DNA of 64,000 nt from Monarcha castaneiventris obscurior (GCA_026261815.1 JAMPIT010000856.1:9842001-9906000), one strand, 5' to 3'; shown: positions 46,701 through 57,515, numbered from the stretch's first letter. Numbers and translations: made by a program. The notes: generated by a model not told the origin, from the letters alone.

Positions 46701-47816
46701 CCAGCGCGTTGTTGAGGATGACGGCCACCAAGGCCACCAGGATGTAGGTGAGGCTCATGTCAAAGACAATGGAGGTCCCTGCAGAGAGGCAGGAGATGGG
46801 GGGACAGGAGGTCAGCTCCCTTGGAAGCGGGAATGAGCTCTCTCCAGATTTGGGGTGTCAGGGAAATGCTGGAGCTGCTCCGGACCTACCTGGGTATTTA
46901 TGGTGCAGGTAATCCACGTCGGTGATGAAGCTGTTGTAGGGCAGGAGAAATCCCACCCCAGCCAGCAGCATAGCAAAATAAATCCCATGGTATCGATCCT
47001 GGGGCTCAGGGTCCTCAGAAACTGCTCCAAAAGGTGAAAGAAAAAGATGTGACAGTGCTGCACCCCTGAGACCTACATCAGACCTCAGCCTTGAGGCGAT
47101 GAAATAACCCAGCACCCTGTGGATGTACAAATAAACAGCCCCAGCTCTGAGAAGCTCCTTCTCTAAATAAAGACACTTCAGTTGGACACCCAGGAGGCAG
47201 GAAGACACCTGGGTTTTGTGGGGCTGATGAATTTTAATTGCAGCTAAACCAGCTGAGAGCCAGGCAGTGCAGGTAACAGCACAAGTCAAGGGGTGGAGGC
47301 GGGTGTGGAGGTGGACAGGGCTGCCTCAGGATGTGGAGCAGGGCTGGGGTGAATCCCCTGAGCATCCCTGAGTTCTGCAGAGAAAGATGAAGCTTCAGGC
47401 TGGGGGTGAGCCTGGCAGGAGAACCAGGGCACCAATTCTCAGCTCCAGCTTGCCAGCCTACAGAACCCACCATCATGGGATGTGCTGGTGGCTCACGTGG
47501 GTACAAAAAATGGATGAAAAAAAGGTGTTGGGCGATTTTGTGCCATTTTGGGCTGTTTGTGGCTATTAAACCCATCCCAGAAAGCTCCTTAAGTGGGTGG
47601 GAAACCAGCGGGGAACCCAGCTCCTGGCTGTGGGTCATGTCGGGCCGTGCCCTCACCTGGCTCCATGAAGGTCAGGACACCCTTGGCCTGGCTGCCCCGC
47701 TGCAGCTCGTCCTCCTCCAGCTGGTAGCTGTCGAAGCTGAAGCTCATCACCACGTTCCCCTCCGGCGTCGCCGCCGGGCTCAGCTCCTTGAAGCGCTCGG
47801 CTCCCACCGAGCCCAT
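43615..47816 (-). CDS. SLC29A4: SLC29A4 (PMAT/ENT4), plasma-membrane monoamine transporter, complete
   Basis: Equilibrative nucleoside transporter family member that moves monoamines and organic cations across the plasma membrane; 11 membrane segments are expected. Coding exons in transcript order: 47816-47657, 47021-46890, 46778-46665, 46579-46451, 46005-45931, 45567-45302, 45213-45078, 44523-44336, 44072-43832 and 43757-43615. The sum is 1,584 bases, 527 residues plus stop (human 530). Start MGSVGAERFKEL matches the human start and has a good context (A at -3, G at +4). Diagnostic peptides: YFAMLLAGVGFLLPYNSF, DVDYLHHKYPG, SICDVWLELFSRRQAYAIN, VQQSSFYGYTG, NLSDFVGK, HPAWPCIFSLLMGI, YMTGLTLGSAVAY. 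Residue Glu203, in MTGESTAG, corresponds to human Glu206, which is known to control cation selectivity. SLC29A1-3 are excluded by this Glu and by overall match. Confidence 0.96.
43832..44072 (-). CDS. SLC29A4: SLC29A4 coding exon 9
   Basis: Encodes ILAALPYDWRGTHLLVYS, then RVVFIPLFIMCVYPNGQP, HPAWPCIFSLLMGITNG and YFGSVPMILAAGKVSPEQ. Three membrane segments of the C-terminal half; strong match to human PMAT. Confidence 0.97.
44336..44523 (-). CDS. SLC29A4: SLC29A4 coding exon 8
   Basis: Encodes MLLYRYVVSRLIWAYMLS, then IAMTYFITLCLFPGLESE and WLPILIMAIFNLSDFVGK. The NLSDFVGK motif is characteristic of the ENT family. Starts phase 1, ends phase 0. Confidence 0.97.
44661..44985 (-). mobile_element. 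CR1 LINE 3' end, 5'-truncated
   Basis: Read on the minus strand, the element ends in the tandem octamer-type terminus (CCATTCTGTGATTCTGTGAT). On the plus strand it shows the standard CR1 3' region: GGTTTGGGATGGAAGGGACC, CCATGGGCAGGGACACCTTC, CTTCTCTGGGCAACCTGTGC and CATTCCCCTTTGTCCTGCTA. About 325 bases remain with no reverse-transcriptase frame. It sits in the SLC29A4 intron between coding exons 7 and 8, in the same orientation as that gene. CR1 of this type is abundant in birds. Confidence 0.92.
45078..45213 (-). CDS. SLC29A4: SLC29A4 coding exon 7
   Basis: Encodes ENQEQGQPSSPRGSPGPE, then GSGTYMRFDVSRPKIKKS and WPSFR. It is the variable large intracellular loop, and its first half does not align with human beyond composition. 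YMRFDVSRPKIKKSWPSFR is conserved. Confidence 0.94.
45302..45567 (-). CDS. SLC29A4: SLC29A4 coding exon 6
   Basis: Encodes TAGVIISLSRIFTKLLLS, then DEKENTVIFFFISIGMEL, TCFILHLLVKRTRFVRYY and GTGYRVHHDVTSEDVRF. Starts phase 1 (split Ser of ESTAG), ends phase 0. The downstream donor is TTT|gtaagc. Confidence 0.96.
45931..46005 (-). CDS. SLC29A4: SLC29A4 coding exon 5
   Basis: Encodes VQQSSFYGYTGLLPKRYT and QGVMTGE. The final Glu is residue 203, equivalent to human Glu206 in membrane segment 5, the residue known to set organic-cation over nucleoside selectivity in PMAT. Confidence 0.96.
46451..46579 (-). CDS. SLC29A4: SLC29A4 coding exon 4
   Basis: Encodes GYLFALGPLLFVSICDVW, then LELFSRRQAYAINLVAVG and VVAFGCT. 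Phase 1 on both sides. Membrane segments 3-4. Confidence 0.96.
46665..46778 (-). CDS. SLC29A4: SLC29A4 coding exon 3
   Basis: Encodes GTSIVFDMSLTYILVALV, then AVILNNALVELLSLHTRI. Membrane segment 2; phase 1 on both sides. Confidence 0.97.
46890..47021 (-). CDS. SLC29A4: SLC29A4 coding exon 2
   Basis: Encodes VSEDPEPQDRYHGIYFAM, then LLAGVGFLLPYNSFITDV and DYLHHKYP. First membrane segment with the ENT-family LPYNSF motif. The acceptor GGAGCAG is chosen over TTTCTGAG because only it keeps the frame. Confidence 0.96.
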
Positions 47817-47826
47817 CCTGGCCAGC
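47657..47826 (-). CDS. SLC29A4: SLC29A4 coding exon 1 (contains start codon)
   Basis: Exon with ten 5'UTR bases, then ATG at 47816-47814. It encodes MGSVGAERFKELSPAATP, then EGNVVMSFSFDSYQLEED, a cytosolic N-terminus. VVMSFSFDSYQLEE matches human VVMSFTFDSHQLEE. Acceptor CCTCTCAG, donor CCAG|gtgagg. Confidence 0.95.
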
Positions 47827-49713
47827 CTGAGAGGGAGGGAGAGCAGTGACACCCCCGGGGTGCACAGGTGGCTCCTGTGTCCCCCCCGGATGATGCCAGA
47901 GGTTTGCAAGGGACACGGGCATGTGGGTGGCCCTGAGCTGTTGCCACCTCGCTGTATCACAGTGGTTCTGATGTTCTCTCCACCTGGAAAGATGATTTAT
48001 TTCCCTGGGGCAAATGGGATCCACCGAGCTTCTGAGCAGAAGTTTGGCTTTGGGGTGGTGAGCAGTGCTTGTGGGGGATCCAAAAGAGCCACCCCCGAGG
48101 CACAGCCTGGCTCAGCACCTCACTGGGATGCTACCAAAGAAAAACACCGTGATTTCCAAAAGCAATTAGAGAAATTAATGGATGAAAACCACTCACGGAA
48201 GGCAGCTGCAGGGAAGATCCCGGCTGCCTCGGGAAGACCTCGCCTTTCAGGGAGGGGATGGGATGTGACCCTGCTTTTTTCAGATCTGCTTCTCTGAGGG
48301 ATCATAGCCCAGCACAGAGCTGCTCAGAGAGCTGCCAGAGACACCCCAGCATCACGCCTGAGAGGGTCTGCACTGAATGTATCCCAGAATGAGCTCTTCA
48401 AACACCCAACATCCACCAGAGCCACCCAAAATACGTTTCTTCCCTGCGGTTCAACCCCAGGGGGCTGCTTTGAATTCCTTGTGCCAGTTGCTCAATGCCA
48501 GCCTGTCCCCAGCCCACCTCCTGCAGATCTCCCTGGCATCCAGGGGTGGTGGTGGTGAAAAAAATCTCCTCCAAGGCAATAGGTTGAGTCAGGCAAGAAA
48601 GGAAAAATCAATGACAGTGATTTCTTTGGTCTCCCTGCCAGACATGGCGTTTGCAGGAGCAGAGAGGTTTTCCAGCTGCCAGGATGTGCTGGATGCTGGA
48701 GGGCCCTAAGGTGGGGGGCAAACGTGGTGCCCACAGACCCTGTGAGCGAGTTCTTGGAGCCTAAAATGCTTCTCTTGCCGCAGGGACGGGTGCACAAGGC
48801 AGCACTGCCCTGTGCTGAGGTCACAGCACTGCTGGGGGGCTGGGATGGGGTCCCTCCTCCCGCATCATGCTGGGCTTCACCCCAAGACTGCCCATCCCAG
48901 AGCCCCGCGAGCAGAACAGCCCAGCAGGGCACGGTATGCTGGGGGCACCGCTCCGTCCTGCTGCTCCCAGAGGAGCTGTCTGCAATCCCCTTCACCCGCA
49001 CCCTCCTGTGCCTGCTCCTACCCCAGGCAATAAAACCCAGCGGGAAGCATCTCTCAGGGTGCCGGCCAGCCTGTTACAGGGTTTTTCCATAGCAGGAATC
49101 CCAGCTGGAAAAGCCTCGTACGCACTGTGTGTGGCCCAAACTTCCCGGGGCCAGGAGCAGAGCGGGATGCGCTGCACAGCCGCGGCGCTGGACCAGCCTC
49201 CGGCACTCTCCGCCTCGCTCCCCCGAGCATCCCTGCGCCGCCGTAAATTGGATTTTCTCCTCCCGCCGGATTTACATCCGTCTGCCCCTAGGGATTTACA
49301 CCCTGCCACCCCTGTAGCCCCAGTGTGGGAGCGGGGCCGTGTCTCCATCGCGGGCAGGGGTGGGAGGTCTCACCCGAGAGGAGCCCTTGCCCCGCTGACC
49401 CCCGGCTCTGCGTGACCGCCGGGCACCGCAGCCCCCTGTTAGGGCACAAAAGCGCTTCTCGCTCTGGCGAAAGGGTCCCCCGACATCTTACCGGCGGCGA
49501 AGTTGCCATAAACGGGGGGAATTCAGTAACCCACGTCCCCGGTCTGAAGGAGAAGCTCCTGGCCGGGGGGAGCGCGGGGAACGCGGCCCCGGCCGCGCCC
49601 GGAGGATGCTCGGTGGGGCCGGGGCGGGCAGGGGCTCGGCGCGGCGGCTTCCCCTCCTTTCCCCCGCTCCCCGGCGGTCCCGGCCGAGCCCAACAGGTCG
49701 CGGCGGTTCTTAC
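47827..49713 (-). other. SLC29A4: SLC29A4 intron 1
   Basis: Intron of 1.9 kb between the noncoding and the first coding exon. No repeat, RNA gene or exon recognised. Confidence 0.65.
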
Positions 49714-49935
49714 CTCGCTCCGCCGCGGCGGCTCTGCGGCACCGGCGCTGGCCCGCCCCGCTCAGCCCCGGCGGCCGCCGGCCCCCGGCCCCGCCATACC
49801 GGAGCCTCCGCCGGGAGGGGGCCGGCACCGAGTGCGGCGGCGGCGCGGAGCGGGGGCGGCCCCGGCTCTGCCTCCCCCCGGCTCTGCCTCCCGCCCGCCC
49901 CCCGCTCCTCCCCCGAGCCCCCCCGCCGGCCCCGG
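49555..49935. promoter_or_regulatory. SLC29A4: CpG island, probable SLC29A4 promoter
   Basis: GC content is very high and CG dinucleotides are frequent (for example CGGCGGCGCGGAGC and CGCGGCGGTT), unlike the CpG-poor flanks. GGGGCGG-type GC boxes are present on both strands and there is no TATA box. Open frames through it on both strands are composition artefacts. Confidence 0.8.
49714..49930 (-). other. SLC29A4: SLC29A4 5' noncoding exon 1 (5' end undefined)
   Basis: A strong minus-strand donor (GAGCGAG|gtaaga) at 49713/49714 lies within a dense CpG island. It is correctly placed to join the AG acceptor at 47827. The transcription start is not visible from sequence, so the right boundary is nominal. 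Confidence 0.55.
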
Positions 49936-50164
49936 GAGAGGGGAGGCTTTCCCGATGCACGCCCCTGCCCTGTCCATAGGCACTGCCTGTAGGTACCGCC
50001 TATAGGTGCTGGCTAGAGGTGCCTTAGAGGGATAGCGGAGGTCCGGAGCTAATTGCAAAGAGAGATTAATTGGGAAGAAAGCCCCGGTAATTTCTTTCAG
50101 GGCATGAGCTTTTTAGGGACAGGGTCAGTCCTGCCCTGTGAAGGGTTTTGTCGTAAGAGGAGCT

Positions 50165-50264
50165 GATGGGATCAGGGTGGATGGGTGGACAGACGGAGAG
50201 ATGGATAGACAGAGGAATGGATGGATGGCCAGAAGGATGGAGGGATGGAGGGATGGATGGATTG
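50165..50264 (+). repeat. imperfect (GGAT)n tetranucleotide repeat
   Basis: About 100 bases of GGAT/GGAC/AGAT units with several interruptions, just upstream of the SLC29A4 promoter. Confidence 0.85.
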
Positions 50265-52344
50265 CAGCTCTGGCTATCAGAACACAGCAATCCCCCAGCT
50301 TGTGGAGGAAACAACCAAGAGGGGCTCTGCTCCCCTGCATAACCAGGAAGTGGAAGCAGAGGAGGAAGGGAAGCAGCAGCACGGGGCAATGTGGATACTT
50401 GTGTCCCCAGGGCGGGTGGTCCAGGCAGGGACCCCGTGGGTGTCCCCACCCCTCCTGGGCTGGGAGAGCTGGCCCAGGCTGCAGGCTCCACCACTGGGAT
50501 CTGATGCTATGGGGTTTTCTCCAGGAGCAGCAAGGCACGGAGCAGGGACTCAGCCCCCTCCCAGCGAACTGGGTGAGAGCTCTGGGGGATCTGCTGGGCT
50601 CTGCCCGCCCCGGACTGTGCGAGGATGGAGGCAGCGGGAAGGAGGAGAGGAACCATCCCTGCTCCCAGGCCGCGGCTGCACCGCGCCGGGCTGTGAATTA
50701 CAATCTCCTCGCAGTCAATAATTGCTGCGTTGTGTAAATCAGCGCGCGGGGCCGGGGGATGCGCTGCTGCTGCTGCTGCTGCCAGAGGAAATTAGAGACA
50801 CAGCCGCCTGTGCCGCCTCAGCCGCCCTTCTGCCGGGAGCGGGGCTGAGAAAAGGGTCTCCCGCAAATTCATCGCAGGGAAGAAAACAGGCCAGGTGGAA
50901 ATTTCCATCTTTTCCTCCTTGACTGAAATAGCCGGAGTTTGGCTCAGAGGGCACCCGACTGCTGTGCCAAGCACGGCCTGGGGCCGGGGCTCAGCCTTCC
51001 CTGCTCCCCTCTGGGCTGAGCACCTGCACAGCTCGGCCCTCTGGTGCAAAGGGGGATTTTTTGGGTTGTTTGCTTTGGCATTTGCTCAGCTCTAATTTCA
51101 TAGTGTCATTGTAAAATCTCAAAGCACCTCACTCCCCTTGGGGTACAACCCCTTGCTCTACACCAGATCCCATCACCCTCTTCCAGGATCCTTGAAAATG
51201 TAAAAAAAGGGGGGGTGAGTGTGGTGGGGGTTCCCTGGCCGTGTCTGCCACCGGTTGGCACCCAGACAGTGAGAGTGCTCCATGAAAAGAGCAGGATGAG
51301 CTGAAGCATATGTGCACCCGCCTTTTCCCGGCGCTCGCCAGGCAGCATTACTCACCACAGGGATTCCCCCCAGGAGCCGGTTCTCCCCATTCCAGAGCCC
51401 CAGGAATAGAACCAGGGGTGGTCCTTTAAAGACAACCAAGCTGAAGGGAGCATCTCAGCTCCCAAAGGGATGTGGTGCCCTCCGAGCTGCGGGGAGACGC
51501 CGCAAGCAAACACCTGGTGGCAAAGATCAAGCCCTGAGTTTTAGCACCCTCTCCAAGATCACACGATCAAGAGATCCCCATTCCAGGGGACAAGGGGGAT
51601 TCCCTTTCAACTACTCCTGCTCTGGGTGTGACAGAGCAAAGCTGCGATACCCGAGGAAACTGCTACAGCTTGGAGAGCTACAGGGAACACGGAGATGAAC
51701 CCATCAGGGTGAACTTCTCTGGGTGCTTTCTCTCTGCTTTCTCGATTCACAAGTGCAGGGTTAGACACAAACAACACTGTCCCCCCCTCACAAAATGCCC
51801 AAGGTGCCCCCTTGAGCATGGGCAGGCTGAGCTGCCTCTGCCTGACAAGGGTAGGGGGGTCCCATGGGCTGGGCTCTCCTGGTGTTTTGCTAGGCTCTTC
51901 AATTTTTTAAGCTGGCCCTGAATAATTCAGCTTCCACATAGTTGGCTCAAGGTTGGTGAGCTCAGATGCTCCTTGGGTTTCTGCTTGACCCACTTTAACA
52001 GCCAGGAAAGCCAGCAAGGCATGGTGCTTCTGATCCCAGGCATCCTGGTCCCTGCAGCATGAGGGACATCCCTTACACACAGCCCCAGCCCGGAGTCTTG
52101 CCCCTGCACCTCACATCCAACAGCCTCATCCCTCACCCCACACTGCAGATTTTTAAAGGCATTTTTTCCTTCTCCTGCCTCTCCCTGCTGTCCCATGGCT
52201 CCCAGCACGAGTGGGTGCATCCCACCAGTGTTTGCAGGATTGCAAGGAGGGATTTGCTTGGCTCCATGAAGCAGACAACACCCTGTGGCCACCTTGCCAC
52301 AGCTCCTTGCTATGCAGGGCCTCACCTCACTTCCCAGGAGCCTG

Positions 52345-52500
52345 GATGAACATTGACTAATCCTGCCGGCAGAATAAGAAGCTGCTGATTCATTTGGCTT
52401 CGAGATGCTGGATTAGGACGATCTCCAGAAATGTCCTGTATTGTTGTTTTTCTCCTTGTCCTTCCAGTCGAGTCAGGTTCGATTAATCATTGCTGTTGCA
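52345..52500. promoter_or_regulatory. candidate noncoding element with bicoid-type and SOX words
   Basis: Contains TAATCC (52358-52363), GGATTA (52410-52415), GATTAATC (52481-52488) and the SOX-like ATTGTT (52440-52445) within 140 bases. TAATCC/GGATTA is the site of OTX/PITX-class homeodomain proteins. Motif words only; no conservation test. Confidence 0.3.
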
Positions 52501-53484
52501 GAGGGGAGAGGAAGGAGAGACCTTTCAGTTGTCTGCACACCAAAAACCTCGAGCCAAGGCTTTAAACTCTTGGGGAACACACGAAGGGGCTGTGCCTGCT
52601 GTCCCCATCCCTGTGGGCACAGCCACGAGCCAACCCTTGGCTAAGGAGCTCCTTAGCAAAGCCGTGCTCACCCTGCCAGGCTGCCCTGCTTCTTCTGTGC
52701 CCAGCGGGTGTCCCCTCTGCACCAGCTGGGGTGGGTGACACTGAGGGGGAGCAGGCAAAGGGGTGAGACATCTGCACCCCCCTTCCCACACCCCCTCACT
52801 CAGGGCTCCCGGGAGCGCTGTGCATCCATCCTTTCCGCTTCACGGGAAGAGGATGCTGTTCTCAAGCCTGCAATCCCCTCTTGGAAAAGCTCCTTTAAAC
52901 AGCACTGCATCCTTTGCATCCTTCCCCGGGGTCTGCTCCCAATGCCAGCCCAGCATGTCGTGCCAGCACCAGGAGCATCCTCGGCAGCAGTGGCTTTGCA
53001 CGGAGACGGCAGGGATTAATCAGGGATGTTGCCTCTTGGCCAGAGTCACACTTGGGGGATTACTGGGGCCTGCAAGGAGCGGGGAGTAGCCAGAGAATTT
53101 GTTCAATGCAAGTGGAGGGGTTTGTCACAATCCGATTGCAGGCGAACAGAAATCCCCAGTGCTGGCAGGAGCTCAGCACTGGAGGCCGCAGGGATTAACT
53201 GGTTTTTCCCCAAGCTTTGCAGCAAGGCCAGGGCGGGAGGAGATGCTCTAAGCCCAAAGCTCTGGGTTTAAAACCTCCAGGGAGATGCAGGGGCTGAGCT
53301 GAGCATCAGCTTTGGGGCACCCAAGCCTCGTCCCAAGGCCAAGAACCAAATTCTTTCACGTGGATGCCCCAGTTCTCCTGCAAGGCATTATTCTGCATCC
53401 CTCCTGCCCTCAAACCAGCCTGGGAGAGCTGGAGAAACCCTGGGAGGATACCCATGGCCTTTGCATTCCCCTCACTCCTCTTTG

Positions 53485-53580
53485 TTGGAACAGATTTGCA
53501 TCCATCACTAATTAATCCAAGATGAGCTCCTAATTCAGCTCCTTGATTGCAACTTTGCATAATTGCTGCACGCACAGGCA
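53485..53580. promoter_or_regulatory. candidate noncoding element with octamer and homeodomain words
   Basis: ATTTGCAT (53494-53501, POU octamer reversed), TAATTA (53509-53514) and TAATCC (53513-53518) lie in 25 bases, followed by a second near-octamer TTTGCATAATTGC. The block is AT-rich in a GC-rich region. Confidence 0.35.
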
Positions 53581-54629
53581 GAGTGGCAGGACAGGATAAA
53601 AAAAGGAGACAATCAGTGGTGGGCGTAGAAGAAACAACGCCGGGAAGGGCCGGTTCAGCTCGCTCCCACTCACCGGGCTATTTACAGACACAGGTTGAGA
53701 GAGATTTTTCTCTGGAAGGAGAAAATGGTCACAGTTACCCTCGGAGGGGGTGTTTTCCCCCATGCTGTTCTCACAAAGGGTCTCGCCAGCAGCCACAAAA
53801 CCCTCAGGCAATGGGAAAACCAGGAATTACAGGCCAACCTTTTTTGCTATTCCTGTCATCATTGCTGTTGCCCTCCTCCCCAGGCCCCCCTTTCCCCAGT
53901 GCCCCAGCACTGTCTGTAGGTTCCAGAGCAAACATTCCACCAAGGTGAGCAGGCAAATACATCCCCCTGAGCCAGGCTCCAGGCTTCTGCCCCACAGAAC
54001 CATGTACCTCACATCCCATGTCCGTGAAGGCTGCTAAACCCCCCAAAACCAGGCCCAGAGGCTGCCCCAGGGAACGCAGATCCACAGCATGAAGGAGGCA
54101 GGGCAGTGTGGTGAGGGTGAGTTGACCTCAGCCCTCGGTGGCACAAAAAGCAGGAAAACCCCTCCTTTTCCTGCCAGAGATGCCCGAGCCGTTCCCACAG
54201 AGCTCCAGCGGGCACCCAGGGGTGATGCACCCCGAGTCTGCCACCCTCACAGGATCGTGCACATCGATTGTGCTCCCACAAATCAACGCTGACCCCGGCC
54301 CAGGGAGGGGTTTGCCACCTTCCTCTTCCTCCTCTGCTCGCCTCCCAGCCACAGGCATCCCCCTTCCCCAGTGAACAGCTCCACGCACCCCAAAAGCTGA
54401 GCGACAGGGCAGCAAACAGCGGCGGACAGGTCAGCCCGGCGCTCCCTATTCACGGCCCGCCCTGCAAAAGAAAAGCTACTTTCAGCTCCAGCCTTTTCTC
54501 TGGAAAAATGCAGCTCCCAGCGCAGGGGCCCCTTTGCTGGCCCCGCGGTGGGGGTTGGAAGGGGGTTTGGGCAGCCAGGCTGGCCCCATCACCCCTCTTA
54601 ATCAGCCGGGGCATGCATGCAGCCTAATG

Positions 54630-54915
54630 CTGTCGCGAAGATTTGGGCACTATTGACACACACGGCGCATTAAACGCCTTACGGGGGATTTGCATAAGCT
54701 CGGGGAGGGAGGAAGAGTGCGGAGAAAAGTGTCGACAATGGGAAAGTAAATGCATTAAAGTGCTTAGGGGGAAAAAAAAAATCTGATAAAGGAATAAACC
54801 AGTTAAGGGAATATATTACTCATAGCCCCGTTATTCAAATCCTGCCTTATAGGAAATCCTCTTAAAGCGATCACCTGATTGTGTGTTAAATTCCTAATTG
54901 AATAATAAAAGAATT
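54630..54915. promoter_or_regulatory. candidate conserved noncoding element (enhancer-like)
   Basis: A 285-base block with retained CpGs, high AT content and many factor-like words: ATTTGCAT (54688-54695), ATTAAA pairs, GGAATAAACC, TTATAGGAAATCC, and TAATTGAATAA (54895-54905), one base from the paired-class P3 dimer site. No open frame. The texture, with no decay to simple repeats and no CpG loss, is typical of constrained noncoding DNA. Confidence 0.45.
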
Positions 54916-56394
54916 ATGTATTTCTTCCATAATGGCACGAAGATGGGAGCCCACGAGGATGCTCGGTGAGGGGGGAGCTGGTGGCAGAGGAGATGAGGGG
55001 AGAGGGGTCTTGGGGCAGCAGCAGCATCCAGGAGGGATGTGATGGGAGATGTGGGAGCTGGGAGGGATGGCTGGGGAAGGGGAAGGTTGCAGGGCTGAGT
55101 GCCTTTGGGTAGTGGAGAGCTTTGCTGGGATGGGTTTAGGAATGATGGTGCCTAGAGGGAGAAAGAGCTGATGGAAATCCAGGGCTCCTCCAGCCCCATT
55201 GGTGCAAGGGCTGAGAGAAGACACCAAATGTGGCCCCTGCCCTGGAGCTGCTGGGAGCACAACTGCAGCCCGAGATCCCGGCAAAGGGAACTGCGAGGGG
55301 GTTACAGCAGCTCCTGAAGCTGCTGAGGAGCAGAGGGAGGGCCCTGGATGCTGCAGGAGAGGCTCAGCCCCTGCTGCCCCCTCCTTTCCCCAGCCAGGGC
55401 TGAGGGCGATGCTTGCGCGGCCTCTCCTGATGCTGCTGCCCTTCCCCCTCCTCCACGCTATAAATAAGATGCAAAAAAAGGAGAGAAAAAAAAAAAAGAA
55501 AATAAGAAAAGAGCACATCACCTGGCACTCAGGAGGTGAGGGAGAACAGCAGGACTGACATGCACCAAACCCTCAGACTGTGCAAGGAGGGTGGTGATGG
55601 AAAGGGGGGGAGAAACAAAAGAGCTAAAAATAGCCCAGGGAGCTGCTTTCTTCCCGGAGATCATTCTTTTTTTTTCTACCCAGCTGTTTCATTTCATAAA
55701 CAGGATTATTTATTTATTTCTCCCTCTCTTCACTCCACTTTTTACTTATGTTTTCTATTTAGTCAACATCACTTTACCCATCCTCACATCTCCTTTAAAT
55801 GCAAGGTAAAAACCAAAACACTCAAAACCAAGGAAAAAAACCCTGAAACCAACAGCCTTGATGCCTCCCGCAATGTCCTGCGTTGCTACAGCTCTTTATA
55901 GGTAATTGAATATCCCAGAGCTGCACCTGCTAATGCAAACTCCGATATCAAGAGTGGTGGCGGTGGTGAGGGCAGAGGCAGCAGCTGAGAAAACAAAGCA
56001 GCAGCGCCCAGCAAGCCCCAGCCAAGCTCCAGGCTGCCAGAGGCTTTTCATTAGGCAGGATTGGATTGCTGGAGCCAGGCTGAGGTCCCAGTCCAGGGCG
56101 AGTGTGGGAGCAGGAAGAAAGCAGCGTTTGCAGGGAGGTGGGTCTGGAGTTACCCTCAGGGAATTTACCTGTCTAAGCCAAGCTTGTGCAGGGCAGGGGG
56201 GAGCAAAGCCCCCCAGTTCCCAGGGGAGACCCCCAAGCCCCGGAGCAGCTCCAGCCACACCGAGGAGCTCACAGGTTTGCTCCACTCACATCTCCCGCAG
56301 TGCCCGCACCTCCTCCTCGATCCCGCATCCTCCAGCGGCAGCCAGGGAAATCAGGGATGACAGGAGCAGTTAATTTGAGCCTGCAGAGGCCATC

Positions 56395-56620
56395 TTCCCG
56401 TGCATGCGTTGTTTTGTTTCCAAACAGACTTTTAATAACGAATTTCGGATGGTAAAGAGAAAAAGCTTCGTCCTGACCTCTTGAAATGCAAATTGCCTTT
56501 TCAGCCTGGGAGAGATGAAAGGCTGTTTCCTATCTGAAACGTTAGAAAGGGCTGAGATAACGTCCCTGGCTCTGTCTCCCCGCTTTCATTTCCAAAATTC
56601 TTTTTGGGTGAGGAGAGGAG
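56395..56620. promoter_or_regulatory. candidate conserved noncoding element
   Basis: AT-rich block with a perfect octamer ATGCAAAT at 56486-56493, TAATAACGAATT near 56435, and intact CpGs in CGAATTTCGG and AACGTTAG. It lacks repeats and coding character. Confidence 0.4.
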
Positions 56621-57235
56621 AGATGCTCTGCATGATTTTACTGTGCCCATGGAGAGCAGGGGGGTCCTCAGGGGACCCCTGGAGCAGAGACCCCTGTGCA
56701 CTGATGGTGCAGAGGGAGGGGACACAGCCCAGGGTCTGTATTCCCCCTCATACCAGCCCTGCTTCAGCCAACAGCAGAGGTTGTGGGGCCAGGTGAAGCC
56801 CAGAGCTTTGCCCTCCCCTGCCAGAACTCACTTTTTGGGCCCAATTCCAAAAGCTGCAGCATTATCCACTCAGGAAAACAGAGCAGAGCATCGGCACAGC
56901 CACACAGCTAAAGCCAGGCCCACTCTGCTCTGGCCCCACCACAGTCTCCTCACCCCAGCACAGCTGGATCAAGCTCCAGGCAGGAGCTTGTGGCCTGCTC
57001 AGCAGCCAAGCACCCTCTACCTCCCCCAGCAGTTCTGGCTCAGGGGCTGGGTGAAGGCAAACACAGACCTGTATTTTTCACCTCCCCCTCATGCTCTGCT
57101 CTGGGTCAAGGAGCAAGTGCAATGCACTCAGCATTGCCCTCAGCACGCACGGAAGGTGCTGCAGAGAGCTGCTGAAGAAGTGGATGAGGGATGTTGTGGG
57201 AGTAAACAAGGGAAGGAGCACGGATGCACCAAGGG

Positions 57236-57515
57236 GAAAAGGCTGGGATGCTGCCAGCAAAAGAGCAGGGAGGTTATGGGAGGAGAAAGTCTGGGATGCT
57301 GCTAGGGAATGTGCAGGGGTGCTCTGGAGGAGAAGAGGCTGGGATGCTCCCAGGGAAGGAATAGGGAGACTCCCAAAAGGAAAGGAAAGGAAAGAACATG
57401 GGAGTTCCAGGAAAAGAAGATTGGTATGGTCCCAGGGATGGGAAGAAAGAACAGGGATGCTCTGGGGACAGAAGGCTGGGATGGTCCTGGGGAAGGGACA
57501 GGGACACTCTGTGGC
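57236..57515 (+). repeat. degenerate minisatellite, about 50-60-base unit
   Basis: Five or so units share GGCTGGGATGCTCCCAGGGA-like cores followed by purine-rich sequence such as GAGGAGAAG and GGGGACAGAAGG. A nested GGAAA repeat occurs near 57378-57398. Units differ in length and sequence, so the array is old. The minus-strand frames through it are artefacts. Confidence 0.75.

Noticed and set aside
49325..50005. 226-codon plus-strand frame across the CpG island
   Set aside because: Arg/Pro/Gly/Ala composition is that of a translated CpG island, with no family resemblance.
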